Notes: generated by a model not told the origin, from the sequence alone. Counted from the first letter of the stretch, positions 21,155 through 33,176 are shown. The stretch is 64,000 nucleotides of DNA from Micropterix aruncella (GCA_944548615.1 OX155980.1:2227884-2291883), one strand, 5' to 3'. Translations and numbers: made by a program.

Positions 21155-21683
21155 TAGAATTCTTACAGACGCGCAGAAAAAATAGACTAGAGAACTAGCA
21201 ACACTCGTTGCATTTGTTACAAAAGGAACCAGACCGTCTTTCGGCTCGATTCATTACTATGGACGAAACATGTCTTTACCATTACGACTAAAACGAAATA
21301 ATAACCCATGACCTGCAAACGACCATCCCCTTTAACTTCTAAGAAACTCAAGGCCATTCCATTCGCCGTTAAGATAACGAGATCTCTATCGGAGACAGTC
21401 AAGGGGTCATGATGATTAAATACTTCGATCATGGAGTTACTATAACGGTGGCTGTATATGCTGAACAAATTAAAAATTGCGAAACGAAATACGAGACAAA
21501 CGAAGAGGCATGCTTGGTAAAATTGTTTGTTGCGTCAAGATAACGCCCCAGCACACAAGGCTAGAGTTGCTGAGGGTTAAAATAATGTTCGAAGTACCGG
21601 AACACCCTCCATGCTCCTAGTGATTTATATTTATTTCCAATATTAAAGGAACATCTGCGATTTCGAAAATTTGCAGATGATTC
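21155..21683 (+). pseudogene. mariner transposase relic
   Basis: Mariner transposases cut and paste at TA sites using a DD34D catalytic triad. Across several frames the plus strand reads LTDAQKK, then RFITMDET (first Asp), a MIKYFDHGVTIT stretch, QDNAPAHKA (second Asp) and LYLFPILKEHLRFRKFAD. Multiple stops and frameshifts are present (for example right after LYHYD). It is cut off at 21683 by a GC-rich repeat, so the C-terminal end and right terminal repeat are missing. A possible left terminal repeat is around 21035 (GAGGGACGTTAAAAAAATAT), unproven. Confidence 0.82.
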
Positions 21684-22190
21684 GGACGGGTAGGACTCTG
21701 ACCTGCGGGCCAGTATTCCCTAGGAATCAACCTTTGGGCGCTCCTGGATGGTTTAAGCAACGTGTGGCGTCAGTCAATCGAGTATGCATTCCGGCTAACA
21801 GCCGGGGGAGTCTGGAAACAGTAATGTTTAGTATAGAGCGGGAGTAGTTGTTAATCTTACGGCAACTGCTCTTGAAACGACCATTCGAAGCCGGGAAAAG
21901 GATGCCGTGGTCCGCGATAGATTCATTGACACAGTATAACCGCTACTTAAGGGATAGGACCGCGCAAGCGACCTCAATCCTGTAAGCAGTCAGGAGGTAG
22001 TAGGTAACCTGATGGATATATCCAGTCGGAGATATCCTTCCAAACTGGTAATCAGGGGACGAGGCTGCCCGCTGGGTACCTTTTCCGGTGATGCCACTCG
22101 GCTCTGACGGGCGAGTGGCGTAACTAGACAGTGGACAGTCCCAAGTCTTCTATGCTCACCTCACGAGAGACAGAACGATCTGATATTGGT
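21684..22190 (+). repeat. GC-rich modular repeat, A/B mosaic
   Basis: The leading module starts GGGTAGGACTCTGACCTGCG. The centre begins AACAGCCGGGGGAGTCTGG. Near 22010 it changes to subfamily B features (GATATCCTTCCAAACTGGTA) and ends TCACGAGAGACAGAACGATC. It directly abuts the mariner relic. Confidence 0.8.
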
Positions 22191-23311
22191 TTTCGGATGA
22201 CATGTGATTGATTTCTAGATGATAACAGAGTTGTGTAATTACTATTTTTTCCAAAATTTTTGCTAAAACATCGGGTACTGATATCGGTCGATAATTTGAG
22301 GGATCAAACTTCGGTCCATATCTGTCACCTGATACTTGATAAGAAATATGTTTCGGTTGATTATGTTTAAAAAAAATTGATAATATTATATTAATTAATT
22401 AAATTCACAATTTTATATGTGCATAGTAAGAAACTTTTTTAGGCTACTTAATTTATTGGTCAATTTAGTTATATATTAATCTACAAATTTATTTATTTTA
22501 CTGATCTATAAACTTAAATATTTTCATTTTCTTTATTTAATATTAGTTTCTATTATATATTTATATTAACCTTAAAATTTATAAGAATGAATGAGCGATC
22601 AGAATGAATGAAAAAAAAAAAAGAAAAAAAAAAGAAAGTGAAGTCACTATGATTAAAGTGAAGTCTTAAATACTATCACCCCAGAACTGATATACAATCT
22701 AGTGGGGTGATAAAATTTACACAAATCTAATCTTATCTGCTTCGCAAAATCAATTGTATTGTATTGGATAATTTTATAAAATAAAATAAAAATAAAATAT
22801 GTTAAAACTTCCCGAGGTGACGGGTTTGCCCGCTGTAGTTAAGAGCTCTAGTTGGCGTTTAATAAATCCTTGTTTGTGAAACTAAAATAAACTACTGGTG
22901 AGATTATATCATTAGAGATTTCTTGTTCAATATAACAAAAAGGAATAGATAGCTGTTTTTACATTAGTTAAATGAATATTTTTGCTGCTTATATTCTTTG
23001 ATCAAATGTTGTAAATTGTTTTTTTTTCAATTACCTTGCAGTGTGATAGTTGTGCATGTGTTTAGAGGCTAGGATAAAATTGCCTGACATCCTGCTACGA
23101 CAATTATAATAGCTCTTCGTGAGACATGATGTAATTAAACGATACTTCCTGCCTGGAGATAGTTCAACTTCCTCCTCTATTCGACGAGTCTCACCTAATG
23201 CAATATCCGCTCATAATAGTGAATGTTTTACATTATTAACAACCTCTATCAGCCGTAATGTTTTGATTAAGTCAATGATAATAATAAAATATAAATATCC
23301 AGCATCTAAGA
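22191..23311. other. AT-rich stretch with one hairpin and a repeat tail fragment
   Basis: 22675-22711 forms a 9-bp stem, ATCACCCCA with TGGGGTGAT, similar to the LINE 3' hairpins at 52443 and 63751. 22803-22856 (AAAACTTCCCGAGGTGACGG) is the last part of a GC-rich repeat tail. Nothing else recognised. Confidence 0.5.
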
Positions 23312-23500
23312 CTCTTCTTTAATACCTTTATCAGATTACCGCTAATAATAATGAAACATCATCGGCATAATTCATTTAATTTAACAGTGTGTAAACCGGA
23401 AATTTCCGGGAATGCTTAGAAACGTGTATTGCAGGGAGTTACAGATCACTAAAAGTCATCCGATTAAATTTGTTATGCCGTTGTTATCACCGTTAGATCC
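23312..23500. repeat. Direct repeat pair, unit 1
   Basis: About 185 bp closely matching 24163-24346: both contain AATAATAATGAAACATC, GTGTGTAAACCGGAAATTTC and TTTGTTATGCC. Same orientation, about 850 bases apart. Family unknown. The intervening 23501-24162 is AT-rich without a recognised feature. Confidence 0.85.
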
Positions 23501-24162
23501 CTTCGGCTACCTAACGACCAAATTTGGTTGCACATCAGAACACCATTGACTACGTAACGACCAATATTGGCGGCTTGCTCCCGGAGCGCACAGTAATATT
23601 ATTTTCTAATTCGAACGCATCCTAAAATCTATACCAAATATCTCATTATTACTATAGATATATAGACGGCCGCTAGAATAATTTCGCGCTTCATTTCGCT
23701 GATATTTCTGGTAAAATTCCATTGTCAAACATAATATTTTTTTTCTCGAGAAATCATCAAAATTTTTATTGGTTTTATGAGCTAATATCTAAATATTTTT
23801 GTATGTAAATAAGCAAAACAAAATATTACCTTTGATAGAGAATCTAATAAAGATCACGATAGTATTTACAATTTCTAAATAGATTTCCGTATTTTTCCGT
23901 AAGACAAGTATGTAAAAGTTAGAAATGCCGAGTTTTTTATTTTTTTTGACTTTGTCATATTTATTCATAATTATCTAATTGTTTTACAATATGAGATTTC
24001 AATATTCTATTTACAAAATTTTGATGCGATCATTGCACAGTTATTTATTTTATTATTGCTATAGTAATTCCATAGTTATCGTACTTTTTGTCGAGCGCGG
24101 CGATATTTCAAGAAATTCCAATAAATTGCAGCGGTCTGCCATGAAATTATGCCGCTACTCGA

Positions 24163-24346
24163 AGGTTAATACCTTTATCGGATTACCGATAATAATAATG
24201 AAACATCGTCGGCATAATTCATTTAATTCAATAGTGTGTAAACCGGAAATTTCCGGGCATGCTAAGAAACGTGTATCGCAGGGAGTTTCAGATCATTAAA
24301 AGCCATCCGATGAAATTTGTTATGCCATTGTAATCACCGTTAGATA
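24163..24346. repeat. Direct repeat pair, unit 2
   Basis: See 23312-23500. Both units begin near TAATACCTTTATC and end near ATCACCGTTAGAT. Confidence 0.85.
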
Positions 24347-24352
24347 AATAGA

Positions 24353-24863
24353 CTAATAGTCCAAGCATATCAGAACTAAGCTTGCCTTTCCAGGAAAAAA
24401 TCCGATAAGTATTTTTATCCAAGGTTTCATAAGTATTTTTGAACACCAAATCCGATTTTCAACTTTACGACCTCGCCAGAGGTAAGCTACTTCCAGGAAT
24501 CGCGAAAAACCAAAAAAAAAATGCATTAAATTTAGTTTTGCCGTTATAATCCACGAATAAAACATTTCTGATAAAGAATTCTTCTTCTCGAAGTGCCTCT
24601 CCATTACTGGAGGCTGAGTACTTTTGTCGGTCTTGCGCCATCCGGAAAAGCTGTTCCGTACTGGTAATCCCGGTCCAGTTTTCCACCCGGGGATTATTAG
24701 CACCCCTGATCCATTGCAGGGCCGCCGGACCTTCGGGGCCATGGCTATTTTTGACTTTTCCATTGCTAACTACTAGGGATGTATAGTGCAGTGGTCTCCC
24801 GTTGCCTTCTGCACCAGACATTTTAGGTCTATTTAGGACCTTAGTCCGCTGAGACCTCTTCAA
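24353..24863 (-). pseudogene. LINE reverse-transcriptase C-terminal relic, tentative
   Basis: The minus frame 24863-24465 contains LQWIRGANN, NWTGITSTEQLFRMAQDRQKY and SSNGEA. W.....NW......AQDR..W is the usual ending of several insect LINE ORF2 proteins, which makes this a probable 3' fragment. The rest of the frame is not recognisable. Confidence 0.4.
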
Positions 24864-25110
24864 CCGGTTGCCCAGTTGGGAATGGTTATACCGCCACTGA
24901 CTCAGTCTTTTGCTAAATATTTTTGCTTCCCATTATAATTAGACCAATATGCAGACGGCGATCGAGTACATTCGGGACGCGTCCTGTGTTAACCGTAGGT
25001 TAATCTAGACTGCATAACTGCACTTTATTCACTACGTTTAATAATTATAATTAATATTTATTGTTGAGAATTTTTTAATATATGCTGTCATTATGAATTT
25101 AAATTTGGAA

Positions 25111-25440
25111 TTTGAAAGTACGCCGACTACGCATCTTACAAACCAGGTAATCGATATATAATTGAATTTGGGCATATAAAGTTCATAGCGCGGCATTACC
25201 GCACTTATAAAGACTACTTAATACAACATTAGAGTAGATACAATTTCCTACAATTCATATTTACAGACTAAAGCTAAACCGTCCCTAAAGCGCAATCAAA
25301 AATGGTATTTTTTTGCCACTTTTGAAAGTGCGGTAACATTTTGAAAGTGCAGTAGAGCCGCGCTATGAACTTTATATGCCCAAAAACAATTATATATCGA
25401 TTACCTGGTTTGTAAGATGTGTAGTAGGCGTACTTTCAAA
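25111..25440. mobile_element. 330-bp foldback (long inverted repeat) element
   Basis: Left arm from TTTGAAAGTACGCCGACTAC (25111); right arm ending GTAGGCGTACTTTCAAA (25440). The arms match over roughly 90 bases with few differences, leaving a centre of about 140 bases. Non-coding. No clear target duplication. Confidence 0.85.
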
Positions 25441-25805
25441 GTACATAAGTAAGTTGGCAGGATGACCACGGAGACTCGACAAAGACTCCGTCGAGAGGAT
25501 AGGAAATTTTGGCAGTAATACGGCTCAGAGCGCTAAGCACGTCCGCGTCGCGTCCGTCCGTATCAGAACAGCGCTCATAATGAGTAGACGAACTGTAGAC
25601 ATCGAAAAAAAAATATTTGAGAGTGCGGCTGTGATATTCCCTTGCTCGACGCGAGAAATCAATAAAGATACATAATGGGCGTATTCGCGTTTTCTTTAGC
25701 TTGCTTGCTTGTTTGTGTAATTTTTGATTCTCGGGTATGCCTAAACGGGTATGCCTTATATAATATTATAAAGAGGTTAAGTTTGTGAGTTTGTGAGTTT
25801 GTAAG

Positions 25806-26076
25806 GTAAAACAGGATACAGTGAGTGTTGTGTGCAAGACGGATTTTAAAAATTCCCGCGCTCCGAGCCCGGCCCCCCACCACCGTCATAACCTACGCAG
25901 TGGCGGCAGCGATTTGCGGCCTACCCGCAAAACAACGGACTGACAGCTCTTCAGTCTACCCTAGACAACGGCGGCTGCAACGTCACCGAAACGTCGGGTC
26001 CTACAAATTTCACGCGGTAAATTCGTTTTCTATCCTATTTATAATGTCAAACAACCGCGATAGTCTTCGATTTTAT
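25806..26076 (+). mobile_element. Penelope-like element family 2, 3' fragment
   Basis: It matches 12190-12426 of the insertion in the LINE: GTAAAACAGGATACAGTGAG, then the last coding residues, then the terminal repeat. It continues past it with AATGTCAAACAACCGCGATAG and ends at TCGATTTTAT. Truncated at its 5' end. 24864-25110 and 25441-25805 carry nothing I can name. Confidence 0.82.
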
Positions 26077-26092
26077 ACTCCATGAGACGATT

Positions 26093-26235
26093 AAGATCAT
26101 TACCAGACTGAAGTCTGTCTGCACGTCTGCCTGTTTCTCTCTGTGTGTGTGTGTGTGTGTGTGTGTATTCCTCCACAATAGCGCCCAAACGCTTCATCCG
26201 ATTGAGCTGAAATTTGGCATGCAGGCATCATTCAA
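26093..26235. repeat. Repeat fragment with (GT)n
   Basis: A (GT)n run at about 26139-26167, followed by GAGCTGAAATTTGGCATGCAGGCATCATT. The second half also occurs at about 50155 (GAGCTGAAATTTGGAACGCAGG), so it is a dispersed element. Confidence 0.7.
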
Positions 26236-26452
26236 TCATGGCAAGAGTAAATTATTATTATTATTTATTATTTATTTATTATTTATTTATTAGTTTTAAA
26301 TAGTATTCAAGGGCATTACAGATGAATCCAATTCGCCCTTGAATATTAAAGCTGGAGCGTAAGTCTAAAAATAAATGACTACATAACTAAATTAATGCTA
26401 ACATTGAACAAGAAAAAAAAACATAAAAATATAAAACTAAATAAAAGACAGA

Positions 26453-26860
26453 TTATGATAAACATGACATAGCAGGGAGATGCCTTTTTAGCTGCCAAAG
26501 GGATGTACAAAAGATATCTATTTCAGTGGGTAAGGAATTAAGAAGAGCTATAACCCTTCCCACTGGACTGTCTGCAAAAATATTTGTACGGTGGTACGGC
26601 ACATTAAACAATAGATGCGATCTCCTCGCTGTGTAATTTACCGGTACGTACAATTCAAACTTACATAGTATCTCTGGCAAATAAATCGTTCCTTGAATAA
26701 GTTTATATGAAAATATAATTAGTGAAATATATCGACGAGTTTCAAGACTGTTGTATCCTACCATTCCTAGCACAAAATCTGACGGAAATAAGTATGGATA
26801 AATATTGTATTTTCTGTAATAAATATATCTTAAAAATTTTCTTTGAATACGCTCTACCAT
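26453..26860 (-). pseudogene. LINE ORF2 C-terminal fragment (jockey-like)
   Basis: A 135-residue frame matches the segment after the RT domain in insect LINEs: MVERIQRKFLRYIYYRKY, DFVLGMVGYNSLETRRYISL, IFSYKLIQGTIYLPEIL and RRSHLLFNVPYHRTN. It is open throughout, with a stop at 26453. The 3' flank is AT-rich with TTATTTATTATTTATT repeats at 26260-26290, possibly the LINE tail. 5'-truncated near 26860. Confidence 0.85.
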
Positions 26861-27181
26861 CTGAATGTATTTGTTTTCACTTGTACACCAGATGACCGTG
26901 TTATATTCAAGTATGCTACGATTTCAACTAAAGAATTTTTAGTTGAAATTGGTCCACCAGAGAGCGCGCTAGTCATACTTCAACCTCAAAATAATGGACA
27001 TAGAGACCTAAACAGATGCCTTTTTGGACATCACGTTGGTTTGAATATCTCGTGGAATATCTAGCATTCAAGCGACACAAATAATATTTAAAATCCGCTA
27101 TATTTAAGAAAATACTACATCGTTTTCTCAATAATACCATTTGAATACCACGGAAATACTACAAACATACTATGAATAAGC

Positions 27182-27262
27182 GCGCGAGGGGAGGGAGGGT
27201 AGCCCCTTCCCAGGGCGGGGGAGGATGAAGGGGGTGTTGACGGCGGGGAGGGGGGAGGGTTG
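27182..27262 (+). repeat. G-rich tract
   Basis: Dense GGG/GGGG runs (GAGGGGAGGGAGGGTAGCCC and GGGGAGGGGGGAGGG) over about 80 bases, similar in character to 20513-20700. The flanks 26861-27181 and 27263-27704 hold nothing identified. Confidence 0.75.
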
Positions 27263-27704
27263 ACACAACCGATTTTGTTTTATTATTTTAACCATGATAT
27301 TCGCCTATTCGGCCGAACGTGTGAACGGGGCATTACTAAATCCCGAAAATATGCAGAGAGCAGATAAAGGCAGCGGTCAAGGTCGCTGAGAGAGCGCAAG
27401 CTTTTATGCACACGTGTAGCCGCCAGCTTGTTAGTAAAGTTCAGGCATCGTTATTCATAGTTACAATACATTCGGAATAATACGGTTGCGGAGGAAGCGA
27501 CGCGACGCTTCACGGGACATAGCTAATTGGACAGGAGCCCTTGAATATATATATTACATTTTCTAGCGTGATCATAATTAATTTAAAACAACTTGAATTC
27601 AATTGTATGCAGACGATGGATAAATTATTATACAGCCACCAGTATGTATCGATGTGATTAGAAATGCAAAATATGAGACCTATACTAACAAATCTCATAT
27701 ATCT

Positions 27705-28545
27705 CAATATAGCTGTAATCCGTTTCATACCAAAAAGTCAATTCCATATTCAATGTCCATTCGCGGCCACCGTTTTTAATAATAACGAAAATTTAGATAA
27801 GTACCTTTCCAATCTTAAAAAATCACTAATAGAAAGAAATTATCCTGCCCTTTTGTTAGATAAAAATATAATAACTTTCGACACAAAATTTTCACCTAAA
27901 CCTAAATTGGTTTCAAATTTAAATCAAATAAAATCTATCTGAGTACTACCTATTTTCCTGGCACTGAGAACTGCGACCTACTTATTCCCTATTACAGCTA
28001 ACGACCCATCAACCAAAGGTTTATTAGATATACCACCAATTTTATCATTTCGTAAATCTTCTAATTTAAAATCAATACTTAATAAAAATAATCGAAATTA
28101 TCTTAGTAATAACAAAAATTTGCGCCTACAACCATGTGGTCGATTACGTTGTAAAACATGTCCTTTATTAGATCGAAGCATTTATTTTACTAGTCCTAAC
28201 ACTACAAACAGTTACAGAGTTCCTTTCAATTGTAGTTGCATTTCAAAAAATATTGTATATAAATTACTTTGCAAGACCTGCAATGCATTTTATATTGGGG
28301 AAACAACTACACCTCTAAATATTAGGTTGAATAATTACAGGGCCAGCGTGGGCAATGAAAGTCAATAGCAGTCCAATAGCATTGCATGCTAAGGCACACA
28401 ATTTAACTTTTGATAATTGTTTTAAAGTAAAAAATTTTAAGTGCCTTGTCGATAACGCTAAAGAAAGAGACGTTAAATCTTGGGAGTCGGCTTTTATAAA
28501 TATTTTAGGCGCTTACAAGGGTCCCGGTCTGATAATACAGTAATT
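27705..28545 (+). pseudogene. Penelope-like element family 1, copy 1 (5'-truncated): RT end and GIY-YIG endonuclease
   Basis: Homologous to the last ~280 residues of the ORF at 30291-32420. It starts near GCTGTAATCCGTTTCATACC and reads NNENLDKYLSNLKKSLIERN with frame breaks. Then come CGRLRCKTCPLLD and CKTCNAFYIGETTTPLNIRLN (GIY-YIG core), a frameshift after VGNESQ, and KERDVKSWESAFINILGA. It is followed by its own 3' flank, a ribozyme-like motif and a long (TA)n tract, after which copy 2 begins. Partial head-to-tail dimers are typical for Penelope-like elements. Confidence 0.9.
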
Positions 28546-28732
28546 ATATTTGTTTAGACATATTCATTAAAATCATTTAGTAATAATGTTTCATCGAAAA
28601 ATCATTTAGTAATAATGTTTTCACGAACGGTTATAGAGTATTTAATACGATCATGCGAAATATTATTAACCCATTTCTCTATGTTCAGTTTTTTTAAATT
28701 GAAATTGAAAAAAATTGTTCTATCAGAAACGT

Positions 28733-28779
28733 TATCGAGATGAATACGACTAGTGTCGAAATATAAGTCAAATAATTAC
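28733..28779 (+). ncRNA. Hammerhead-ribozyme-like core, copy 1 (degenerate)
   Basis: GAGATGA, then a hairpin CGAC-TAGT-GTCG, then GAAATAT. This mirrors the hammerhead arrangement CUGANGA-stem II-GAAA. The first two core bases are changed (CU to GA) and three bases (ATA) separate the box from the stem. Penelope-like elements are known to carry hammerhead motifs in their terminal repeats. Cleavage ability is doubtful. Confidence 0.4.
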
Positions 28780-29015
28780 TTCAAAAATCAGCTACTAACA
28801 TTCATTTTTGTTACAGAAACCATCCTCTTATACTTATTACATCCAAGGGCATATATTAATTTGGCTGCAATAACTAAGAATATCATTAAGTTATCAATTG
28901 CGAAAACAGGTGCTGCTGCCCAAAGTATTTAAAAAGGACATTAACTACCTATAAGTAACTTTTCATGAAACTAATTTTATATATTATTGAAAATAATAAA
29001 AAAAAATACACTCCT

Positions 29016-29543
<528 letters not shown>

Positions 29544-29581
29544 CTTTCTAAATGTTTTTGAAATGGACACATTGAATTTCT

Positions 29582-30290
29582 TTCTAAATGTTTAGAAAAC
29601 AACATTTGCCCTAAAGGGTTATTACCAAAATTTCCTTTCGCAGCAATTAGTACAGAAATTCAATATGATTTCACCGCAATACGTTTAAGGTATTCAATGG
29701 AAATTACGTCTGTTTTGCGAAATGAATATCAAATTTTAGTTGATAAACATTTAAACTCACTGTGTTTTTATGTTAACATGATAACAACACATTCTCCTTT
29801 CTTATTTCAAGAAGCTCATAACAGATTTACGAAATATTAGATTAAAACACGATAAAAAGTTCCTTAAAATTTACTAAAGAACTTTCAGAAAATTTGCATT
29901 ATCCCAAGTAACAATACACGAAACATTTTGAATCCAGTTTCCATTTCAAATTACAGTCATTCCGATGTTAACAAAACAAGGAATTCAAATTCACTTCGAA
30001 ATGTTATCCCAGCAGTTCACCAAGGTACTCTTTCCTCTCCGATGCACACCCTATCAGTAAACCAAATTACTAACAATATATTTCCATTAGTATCAGATTC
30101 CATACCAATACGTGCCACATTAGTAAACCAAATTAATAACAGTATAACACCATCAGTATCATATTCTAATAATATACAAGGTCCATCTCCTAGAGAAAAA
30201 AATGCTGTTAAAAACTTGTCATCCTAAGTAATTAACCACAATGAATATTTAGTATTATCTAAAGGTCTAAATTTCACACCGACTCAAAAT
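29582..30290 (+). pseudogene. Penelope-like ORF, N-terminal part with stops and frameshifts
   Basis: Upstream of the long ORF the sequence still codes in pieces: [20 protein letters not shown], then [20 protein letters not shown], a frameshift near 29837 (FTKY stop versus RNIRLKHDKKFLKIY), and finally VLSKGLNFTPTQNVNHF, which joins the long ORF in frame after a stop at 30225. The true start probably lay upstream of the (TA)n boundary, so Met 30291 is not the native start. Confidence 0.75.
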
Positions 30291-32420
30291 GTGAACCATT
30301 TTAGTTTTGGTAATGATGTTGTTAAATTTTGTCGTAATTTAAGATGGCGTGAATTTTGGCATTCAAATCAAAAGATTAACAATAATAATATTAAATTACA
30401 CAATGCACTATCTCAATTTCGTCCACACTCTAATAAAGAACCCCCTCCATTACCAAAAAATCATCCGGTAGAAAATTTTATTACTATTTTATTAAACAAA
30501 GTAACACAGCCATCTTTTCTAAATAGCCTCAAGCCAACATCAAACTTGTCAGTAGATGAACGTGCAGCTCTTGAGAGTCTTAGCAAGGATACCAGCATCG
30601 TCATTTTGCCGGCTGATAAAGGTTCCACTACTGTCATACTTAACAAAACTGACTATGTTACTGAAGGCTTGAGACAACTTAGAGATGAAACTTTCTATAA
30701 AAAACTATCCAGAGATCCAAACAAAAATTTTGCAGTGAAAATAAAAAAATATATTGAACAAAATAAATCAAATGAAAAATTATCAGACGAAGATGTTAAA
30801 ACTTTAATTCCTGATCCTATCAGAACTCCAAATTTTTATCTATTACCTAAAATTCACAAGCCTAATAATCCTGGACGACCAATATTCGCAAGCTTTAACT
30901 CTCCGACAGAAAGAATTTCGGCTTTTGTAGATTATTTTTTACAACCTTTTGTGAAAAATCTAAATTCTCATATCAAAGACAGCTATCATTTTATTGATAT
31001 TTTAAAGAATACTGTAATTCCAAAGTCAGACGACCTATTATTTGTTACTATTGACGCCATATCCCTGTATACCAATATTCCTCATAATTTAGGATTGGAA
31101 GCCATTTCTTATTTTCTTGATGAGAGACCTCATCCTCAAATACCTTCTACGGATTTTCTTTGCAAATTAGCCGAGTTTGTCTTAACGTGTAATGCTTTCT
31201 CCTTTGAAGATGAATTTTATCTTCAAATTAAAGGGACTGCTATGGGCACGCGAATGGCACCGTCGTATGCCAACCTTTTCATGGGATTATTCGAGCAAAA
31301 TTTTCTTCAAACGCAAAATTTAAAACCCATATTATGGTATAGATTTATTGACGACATAGTAATGATTTGGCCACACGGACAAACTACTCTAACAACCTTT
31401 CTTGACGACCTAAATAATTTTGGCCCTTTGAATTTCACTCATACCATTTCTAAATCACAAATTACTTTCTTAGATGTTGATTTAACAATTTCCGAAGGTA
31501 AAATTAAAACCGCGATTCATATAAAACTTACAAATAAAGAACAGTATTTACACTTTGATAGCTGTCATCCATTTCACACCAAGAGATCCATTCCCTATTC
31601 AATGTCCATTCGCGGACACCGTTTAGTTAACAACAAAGAAAATTTAGATAAATATCTCAATAATCTAAAGCAATCTCTTCTTGAAAGAAAATACCCTGCT
31701 CCTCTATTGGATAAACATATTCTAAACTCTGAAGTAAAATATATACCAAAACCTAAAATTACTTCAAATAAAAATAATAATAATAATAAAATCTTTCTTA
31801 GCACCACTTATTTTCCTGGTGCTGAGAAACTGCGAGATATATTATCTGATTTATTCCCCATCATTTCTAATGATGCATCCACTAAGGATCTCTTAGATTC
31901 ACCGCCAATTTTATCTTTCCGCAGACCACCTAATATTAGATCAATATTAAACAAAACAAAAAATAATCAAAATTTCTCTATTGGTAATAATACTTATGGT
32001 CTTCAACCTTGTGGTCGTCCACGTTGTAAAACTTGTCCTCTGTTAGATCTAAGTCCTTTTTTTACCAGTCCAAATACTACTAATAGTTACAGGGTTCCCT
32101 TTCATTGCAGTTGTATTTCAAAAAATATAGTATATCATCAACTTCTGTGCAGGACTTGTGATGCCTTTTATATCGGTGAAACAACAACACCACTTAATAT
32201 TAGACTAAATAATCATAGGGCTAGTGTAGGAAATGAAAGCCAACTCCCAATATCTTTGCATGCCAGGGCACATAATTTATCTTTTGATCAATGTTTTAAA
32301 GTTAAAATAATAAAATGCCTTGGTGATAATGCACAAGAAAGGGACGTCAAATCTTGGGAATTGGCTTATATTTATATTTTAGGCGCTTGCAAAGGTTCCG
32401 GTCTCAATAGGCAAAATTAA
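30291..32420 (+). CDS. Penelope-like retroelement protein: reverse transcriptase + GIY-YIG endonuclease
   Basis: 709 codons, uninterrupted. Reverse transcriptase: ILPADKGSTTVIL (~105), FYLLPKIHKPNNPGRPI (~181), motif A VTIDAISLYTNIPH (Asp ~255), LQIKGTAMGTRMAPSYANLF (motif B), and motif C YRFIDDIVMIW (~352), where the IDD variant fits this group. Then comes FLDVDLTISEGKI and the HLDSCHP-like LHFDSCHPFHTKRSIPYS. A Cys cluster CGRPRCKTC (~573) and CSCISKNIVY precede the GIY-YIG nuclease, DAFYIGETTTPLNIRLNNH (~624), with RASVG and a late Glu in AQERDVKSWELAYI. Catalytic residues appear intact, but the N-terminal part upstream is broken. Penelope-like enzymes are related to telomerase. The 5' boundary is a choice of first Met; the native protein was longer. 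Confidence 0.93.
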   Translation: MNHFSFGNDVVKFCRNLRWREFWHSNQKINNNNIKLHNALSQFRPHSNKEPPPLPKNHPVENFITILLNKVTQPSFLNSLKPTSNLSVDERAALESLSKDTSIVILPADKGSTTVILNKTDYVTEGLRQLRDETFYKKLSRDPNKNFAVKIKKYIEQNKSNEKLSDEDVKTLIPDPIRTPNFYLLPKIHKPNNPGRPIFASFNSPTERISAFVDYFLQPFVKNLNSHIKDSYHFIDILKNTVIPKSDDLLFVTIDAISLYTNIPHNLGLEAISYFLDERPHPQIPSTDFLCKLAEFVLTCNAFSFEDEFYLQIKGTAMGTRMAPSYANLFMGLFEQNFLQTQNLKPILWYRFIDDIVMIWPHGQTTLTTFLDDLNNFGPLNFTHTISKSQITFLDVDLTISEGKIKTAIHIKLTNKEQYLHFDSCHPFHTKRSIPYSMSIRGHRLVNNKENLDKYLNNLKQSLLERKYPAPLLDKHILNSEVKYIPKPKITSNKNNNNNKIFLSTTYFPGAEKLRDILSDLFPIISNDASTKDLLDSPPILSFRRPPNIRSILNKTKNNQNFSIGNNTYGLQPCGRPRCKTCPLLDLSPFFTSPNTTNSYRVPFHCSCISKNIVYHQLLCRTCDAFYIGETTTPLNIRLNNHRASVGNESQLPISLHARAHNLSFDQCFKVKIIKCLGDNAQERDVKSWELAYIYILGACKGSGLNRQN

Positions 32421-32603
32421 TAAGGTTTATCATATTATCATAATCATCAAATGCTTTTTATTTTAATTTTTATCATTCATTTTAAAATAACGTTTTGCAC
32501 GGTTGGTTTCGGTACCTTAACTAAATCGTGTAAAATATTATTAATCCATTTCTTTTTGTTCGATTCCTTGAATTTAAATTTTCAACGAATTGTTCGATTT
32601 CAG

Positions 32604-32653
32604 AAATGTCACATATCTTGACGACGGCTGAGCCGAAATATTGATATACATTT
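32604..32653 (+). ncRNA. Hammerhead-ribozyme-like core, copy 2
   Basis: TTGACGA (CUGANGA with C to U), then hairpin CGGC-TGA-GCCG, then GAAATAT. AAATGT (32604) can pair with ACATTT (32648), closing a helix around the core. Compared with copy 1 at 28733, the third base pair of the stem is G-C here and A-T there, a compensatory change. The spacing to the stem is not canonical (one extra base), so it may be inactive. Same position relative to the ORF stop in both copies (about 200 bases). Confidence 0.45.
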
Positions 32654-32915
32654 TATAACAATCATTAATATTTAAGAAACACTAATCGCCTATTATTTTC
32701 CAGCATTCATTCTCGTCTCGCATTGTTGTGTGCCGCTGTGAAAGACTGCCATTTTGATCGGGTTCTAGTGCCACAGCAGGAAGCACCAGCAAACACTGAG
32801 TGAGGAGAAGAAGAAGGCGTGGAGTCACTCCTGGTCACCACAGACCAGATAAGTGCCCTTTCATTATTTTATCATTTCATTTATTTAGTGATTAACATAA
32901 TTTCAATTTGAAAAA

Positions 32916-33176
<261 letters not shown>

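Noticed and set aside
24353..24763. Second minus frame over the tentative LINE tail (IAMAPKVRRPCNGSGV)
   Set aside because: Overlaps the better-supported frame with AQDRQKY and has no recognisable motif.
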